Origin: Erysipelotrichaceae bacterium
GTDB lineage: Bacteria > Bacillota_I > Bacilli_A > Erysipelotrichales > Erysipelotrichaceae
Direction: 5' to 3'
Length of the DNA stretch: 64,000 nt
NCBI GenBank assembly: GCA_017405675.1
Contig: JAFRAB010000032.1
Location: 62,001-126,000, forward strand
Below, one piece after another: positions 60,361 to 64,000 of the stretch (position 1 is its first letter; each line of letters starts with the position of its first letter). A model generated the notes under the pieces. That model made no database searches. It worked only from the letters and a program-made list of their open reading frames with translations, and was not told where the DNA came from. Made by a program: the position numbers and the translations under genes.

Positions 60361-61590
60361 ATGACAAAGAAAATAGACGAAAGAATACCTGTTAATTCAG
60401 GTGAAGGAGCCGGCTTTAAGACATTTAACGCCGTTCAGTCTCCTTGGAACAAGCTGATGTCCTATCAGGATGCCCTGCACTACGCTTCACGATTTGAAGC
60501 AGTATTAAGTGCAGCCGTCGGACAGGCTTACAGAATTATCATTCCTGATTATGAAACCAGAGCTTCCGAAATGTGTAAGGAAGCTTATGCCAGACTTTAT
60601 CGGACAGGGCTATATTACCCTAACGATGATGGCTTCGGCATTCATCCGTTCATGTGCGGATCATACCCTGGTGCCCTGATTGGCGACAAAGGTGACGATG
60701 CTCTGTTAATGTGCGGCAGATGTCAGGACTTCGGTACATACAGATGCGAAAAGGAACTTGATGTCTGTGACTGGGATATCGTAGGATCTGAATTATGCCG
60801 TGCCACAACCATGTCCTTACAGGGACAGGCTGATGCTACTGAAACCAGACACCGCAAAGGCCACAAGCTGGACTATCTGATGGTTGAAGCTAAAGGCTGC
60901 GGTGACAGACACTGCCGTATCATCGCTGAAAGCAGAGAAAAATATCCTGCTCCTGAACACGAATTATGGCAGTCATTCGGACCTGCAGTTTCCGACGAAT
61001 ATAAGAAATTTACTCCGGAAGAGGAATGTGTTGCTGAATCAATGATGTTCCGTGAAGAATGTGATTATCACTTCGTTAACGGTACCAATAATGAAACAGA
61101 CTCATCCAACCAGATGGTCAACCTCTCCACAGCTGCTTCATTATATCTGTTACCGGCAATCGATAATGCCGTCAAGCTGGGATATACTACTGCTGAAAAC
61201 GCAGAATGGATCAAGAGATGCGTTCTGGAAGCTGCCGGAAAAGCTCTCTTTGGTGAAAGATATGCCATCAAAGCCTGCCGTGAATGGTTAGGTGTTCCAA
61301 ATACCATTGGTGAAGACGGACGTCTGTTAGGCGGTGTCATTGAGATGCTGCTGCAGTCACTGGTATGCGGATATGAAATCGAAGCTTTCAATAAGGACGA
61401 AGTAATCTATGTCATCAACAGAGCTGATCTGGCCATCACCGGCACCCAGTCTCTGTGTGAAGCACATTTATACATGTGGAATGGCATGGTTAAGACTCTG
61501 GTCAATGCTCAGTGGTCAGTCTGGGAAGAAGATTCACCTAAGGGCAAGATGAGAATCAAAATTGCCAGGAAGATTGACAAGTTCATGTAA
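60361..61590 (+). CDS. Cysteine-rich protein of unknown function in the GcvT-like operon
   Basis: This 409-residue soluble protein has 15 cysteines, including C118-x2-C121, C129, C136, C146 and C180/C185 (GCGDRHCR). I do not recognise a named family with confidence. The pattern CDWDIVGSELCR with a later AKGCGDRHCRIIAESR faintly resembles the ATC-hydrolase-like group, but this is weak. The clustering suggests metal or Fe-S binding. It begins 11 bp after the SDR and ends 13 bp before the GcvT-like gene, so it belongs to the same pathway. AAAGGA site. Confidence 0.8.
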   Translation: MTKKIDERIPVNSGEGAGFKTFNAVQSPWNKLMSYQDALHYASRFEAVLSAAVGQAYRIIIPDYETRASEMCKEAYARLYRTGLYYPNDDGFGIHPFMCGSYPGALIGDKGDDALLMCGRCQDFGTYRCEKELDVCDWDIVGSELCRATTMSLQGQADATETRHRKGHKLDYLMVEAKGCGDRHCRIIAESREKYPAPEHELWQSFGPAVSDEYKKFTPEEECVAESMMFREECDYHFVNGTNNETDSSNQMVNLSTAASLYLLPAIDNAVKLGYTTAENAEWIKRCVLEAAGKALFGERYAIKACREWLGVPNTIGEDGRLLGGVIEMLLQSLVCGYEIEAFNKDEVIYVINRADLAITGTQSLCEAHLYMWNGMVKTLVNAQWSVWEEDSPKGKMRIKIARKIDKFM

Positions 61591-61603
61591 GGAGGAAGCA
61601 TCT

Positions 61604-62632
61604 ATGTTTAAAAATATATTCAAGAATGATGAATGGAAGCGTTCCGAGCACATGGCAGTCAGAGAATGTGTTGGATATTATCTGTTTACCCATCAGCTGA
61701 TGGAAGTAACAGGTGAAGAAGCCGGCAAGTTCCTTGATTACGTTTTCCCTAACAATATTGCTACATTAGCAGTCGGCAGAGACAGATATACTACCATGCT
61801 CAATGAAGACGGTGAAATCATTGATGACGTCGTTGTCATGAGACTGGAAGAAGACAAATACTGGGTATCTACCCTTTACGGAACCAAGGCTGACGACTGG
61901 TTCTACTACAAGTCAGAAGGCTATGATATTGAAACATATGAGATCACTGAAGACTGGCACATGTTCTCCATTCAGGGACCTAAGTCCAAGGCAGTACTCA
62001 ACAGCATCCTCAGCAACGGTGTGGATGATCTGAAGTTCTTTCAGAACAGAACTGATGAGATCAACGGTATTGAGGTAATTGTCAACCGTGCCGGTTTTAC
62101 CGGTGAGAAATTCGGCTATGAGATCTACTGCGGTGTGGATGATGCTGATGATGTTCAGGATGCCATTGACCGGGCTGTAAAGGAAGCAGGCGGCAAGGAA
62201 GTCACTGAATTTCAGGTCTTTGCCTGGACCCTCCCTACCGAAGCCGGATTCTACTACATGAGAGACTTAGCTCACACCAATCCGTTTGAAGTTGGACTGG
62301 AAAAGAACATCAACTGGGATAAGGATTTCATCGGCAAGGAAGCCCTCTTGAAGATCAAAGAAAACGGTCCTGAGAGAGAAATGCTGGGATTTGAAGTAAT
62401 TGACGAAAATGAAGACTTCTATATCCGTGCAAAACAGTATGGCGGACCTGGCGAACCGATCTTCATTGATGGTGAGGAAGAAGAAATCGGCCGCGTTTCC
62501 AAAATGGTCTATTCTTACGTTAAGGATGTCAACAATGGCTACATGCTGGTAAAGAAAGGCAAACTGCACGTTGGTGACAGATTCAAGATACACGGATACG
62601 ACTGTATCGTAACTGAAAAGAACTGGTTATAA
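61604..62632 (+). CDS. GcvT-like tetrahydrofolate-dependent aminomethyl/demethyl transferase
   Basis: The 342-residue protein has the GcvT folate-binding pattern: YTTMLNEDGEIIDDVVVM (Asp near residue 80), FSIQGPKSKAVLN, GFTGEKFGYEIYC (Glu in the folate pocket), and the C-terminal TNPFEVGLEKNINWDKDFIGKEAL. Relatives without glycine-cleavage partners include THF-dependent demethylases such as DmdA and LigM. No gcvH or gcvP lies here, so demethylation of a methylated substrate is likely. I chose the ATG at 61604 with AAGGAGG upstream. It is the last gene of the operon before a terminator. Confidence 0.87.
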   Translation: MFKNIFKNDEWKRSEHMAVRECVGYYLFTHQLMEVTGEEAGKFLDYVFPNNIATLAVGRDRYTTMLNEDGEIIDDVVVMRLEEDKYWVSTLYGTKADDWFYYKSEGYDIETYEITEDWHMFSIQGPKSKAVLNSILSNGVDDLKFFQNRTDEINGIEVIVNRAGFTGEKFGYEIYCGVDDADDVQDAIDRAVKEAGGKEVTEFQVFAWTLPTEAGFYYMRDLAHTNPFEVGLEKNINWDKDFIGKEALLKIKENGPEREMLGFEVIDENEDFYIRAKQYGGPGEPIFIDGEEEEIGRVSKMVYSYVKDVNNGYMLVKKGKLHVGDRFKIHGYDCIVTEKNWL

Positions 62633-62656
62633 AGGGCTCTTTAATGAGCCCTTCTT
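62632..62656 (+). terminator. Terminator after the GcvT-like operon
   Basis: Stem AAGGGCTC/GAGCCCTT followed by CTTTG. Confidence 0.8.
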
Positions 62657-62753
62657 TGAATATGATTGAAGTTTCTTATTCCCATATATTCATTCAGTTT
62701 GAGCGAAATAATACGTAAACCTCTCAGGATGGTGTAAAATGGTTTAGGTAACT

Positions 62754-63989
62754 ATGAAAATGTTTAAGACAGCTCAGGAATTCATTGACTTCATTATTAC
62801 CAGAAAAACAACCAGCGACAACCGCGCAGGTTTTCGTGCGCTTCTGGACAGTATGAATCATCCTGAAAGACAACTGAAATGCCTGCATGTTGCCGGAACC
62901 AACGGCAAGGGCAGCACTACTGATTATCTCAGAAGCATACTGCAGCGGCATGGCTATAAGGTCGGCTCCTTTACCAGTCCGCATCTGGTCGTTCATAATG
63001 ACCGTATCAGAATAAACAACAAATACATTTCCGATGATGACCTATTATCATACGGCAACAGATTTCAAAAGTATTATGATCAGTATGGTCTGTCAATGTT
63101 CCAGATCGACATGCTCATCAGCATTTACTACTTCCTGGATAATAAAGTTGATTATGTTGTCTATGAAGTAGGAATGGGCGGAAGGCTGGATACTACCAAT
63201 GTCATCATTCCAATGGTAAGCGTAATAACTAATATTGGTTTTGATCACATGGCATTCTTAGGCAACACCTTGCCGGAAATAGCCTTTGAAAAAGCCGGCA
63301 TTATCAAGGAAGGTGTTCCGGTACTCACCGGTGAAACCAAGAAATCATGTCTGGAGGTATTTGACAGAGTTGCCCGGGAAAAACATACCTCAGTAACAAA
63401 AATCAGAGCTGCCAAGGGCCATCTGGTCAATAACAGAGTTAGTTTCCGTTACCGTGGCTATGATATAACCCTGCCGACAATGGCTCTCTATCAGGCTAAA
63501 AATGCCTCACTGGCCATTCGGGTAGCTGACTTTCTCAGAACAGAAAACATTATACAATTAAGCAGAAATGACATAGTAAACGGCCTGCAGAATACTGCCT
63601 GGGCCGGCAGATTTGAAGTAATTAATAATAAACCGCTGATCATTGTAGATGGCGCTCATAATGAACACGGCATTACCGCCGTTGAAGACAGCATCAGAAA
63701 CCTTGCTCATCCGCTGTGCATAATTGCCAGTATTCTATCTGACAAGCAATATGATAAAATGATAAAAAAGCTGAATCAGCTGGCTGATGAACTGGTCATT
63801 ACGACTTTTAACAGCAGCCGCAGCACACCACTGGATCAGCTGGTGGGAGACAACGCTGTTACAGCCATTGACGACTATCACCAGGCTCTGGATTACGCCA
63901 TCAACAAGTACAATGACGGAACCATTCTGATTACAGGTTCACTGTACTTTGTCAGTGAGATCCGCAGCCTTTACAAAGGAGATGACTAA
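62754..63989 (+). CDS. folC: Folylpolyglutamate/dihydrofolate synthase
   Basis: This 411-residue Mur-ligase-fold enzyme has the P-loop HVAGTNGKGSTTDYL, then SFTSPHLVVHNDRI, VGMGGRLDTTNVI and a C-terminal domain with IVDGAHNEHGI. It adds glutamate to folates, keeping them in the cell. It follows a terminator and has only a weak ribosome binding site (AGGTAACT). It is cotranscribed with the next gene, whose start is 1 nt beyond its stop. Confidence 0.94.
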   Translation: MKMFKTAQEFIDFIITRKTTSDNRAGFRALLDSMNHPERQLKCLHVAGTNGKGSTTDYLRSILQRHGYKVGSFTSPHLVVHNDRIRINNKYISDDDLLSYGNRFQKYYDQYGLSMFQIDMLISIYYFLDNKVDYVVYEVGMGGRLDTTNVIIPMVSVITNIGFDHMAFLGNTLPEIAFEKAGIIKEGVPVLTGETKKSCLEVFDRVAREKHTSVTKIRAAKGHLVNNRVSFRYRGYDITLPTMALYQAKNASLAIRVADFLRTENIIQLSRNDIVNGLQNTAWAGRFEVINNKPLIIVDGAHNEHGITAVEDSIRNLAHPLCIIASILSDKQYDKMIKKLNQLADELVITTFNSSRSTPLDQLVGDNAVTAIDDYHQALDYAINKYNDGTILITGSLYFVSEIRSLYKGDD

Positions 63990-64000
63990 ATGACAACCCG
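63990..64000 (+). CDS. Start of next gene (partial)
   Basis: ATG at 63990 directly follows the folC stop, with AAAGGAG as ribosome binding site 8 nt upstream. Only MTT and part of a codon are in the window, so no product can be named. Confidence 0.5.

Noticed and set aside
61604..62632. Glycine cleavage T protein of a standard gcv operon
   Set aside because: No gcvH, gcvP or lipoate genes are in the window, and the neighbours are an SDR and an unknown protein.

Overview
The window is a compact stretch of a Bacillota chromosome, roughly 40-42% G+C by eye, with short intergenic gaps, strong AGGAGG-type ribosome binding sites, SigA-like TTGACA/TATAAT promoters and hairpin-plus-T-run terminators. 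The order rpsF-ssb-rpsR-yybS-like-gdpP, an LTA-synthase-type sulfatase, AcpS and gene-family content point to a low-GC Gram-positive. The Erysipelotrichia are my best guess, but that is inference. I see no tRNA, rRNA, transposase, integrase, prophage or CRISPR array.

Layout: 1-4077 (minus) holds the S6-SSB-S18 operon running into a DUF2232 protein and the c-di-AMP phosphodiesterase GdpP, which is cut by the window edge. 4119-6812 (minus) is ispD, an M24 aminopeptidase and a PAP2 phosphatase. 6958 is proC. 7782-11005 (minus) is a four-gene redox/membrane operon. 11177-12906 is an unknown gene, an NfeD-like gene and an SPFH gene. 13005-14818 encodes an HPr domain fused to a D-lactate-dehydrogenase-like enzyme, overlapping a rhomboid protease. 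14879-16385 is a nucleoside hydrolase plus a degenerate copy. 17256 is lysS with an extra C-terminal tRNA-binding domain. 19220-23423 holds a flavoprotein, a DUF1836 regulator divergent from a HlyIII protein, a SagB-like nitroreductase and a YgjV-like membrane protein with an extra soluble domain. 23518-26229 is a lipoprotein and an LtaS-like enzyme. 26393-28934 is a K+ uptake operon with two RCK proteins and TrkH.

29090-35287 carries a NIF3-like protein, an esterase, sbcDC and an unknown gene. 35421-40294 (minus) is a binding-protein ABC importer whose ATPase has a large internal insertion. 41362-45503 is a complete NAD salvage operon (NrtR-like regulator, nicotinamidase, pncB, nadE, nadD) with a palindromic operator candidate over its promoter. 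45516-53896 is mixed: a membrane-anchored Xre regulator, a protein phosphatase, a PatB-type lyase, acpS, a Cpl-7 repeat protein, TraX-like, MATE and SemiSWEET membrane proteins, and a hydrolase.

53946-63989 is dominated by folate one-carbon metabolism. fhs-fchA-folD lie on the minus strand. A PucR-type regulator is divergent from an SDR / Cys-rich unknown / GcvT-like operon, which is followed by folC. The GcvT-like protein without any glycine-cleavage partner, next to the formyl-THF genes, suggests a tetrahydrofolate-dependent demethylation (C1-harvesting) module. This and the HPr-dehydrogenase fusion are the two most promising undescribed items.
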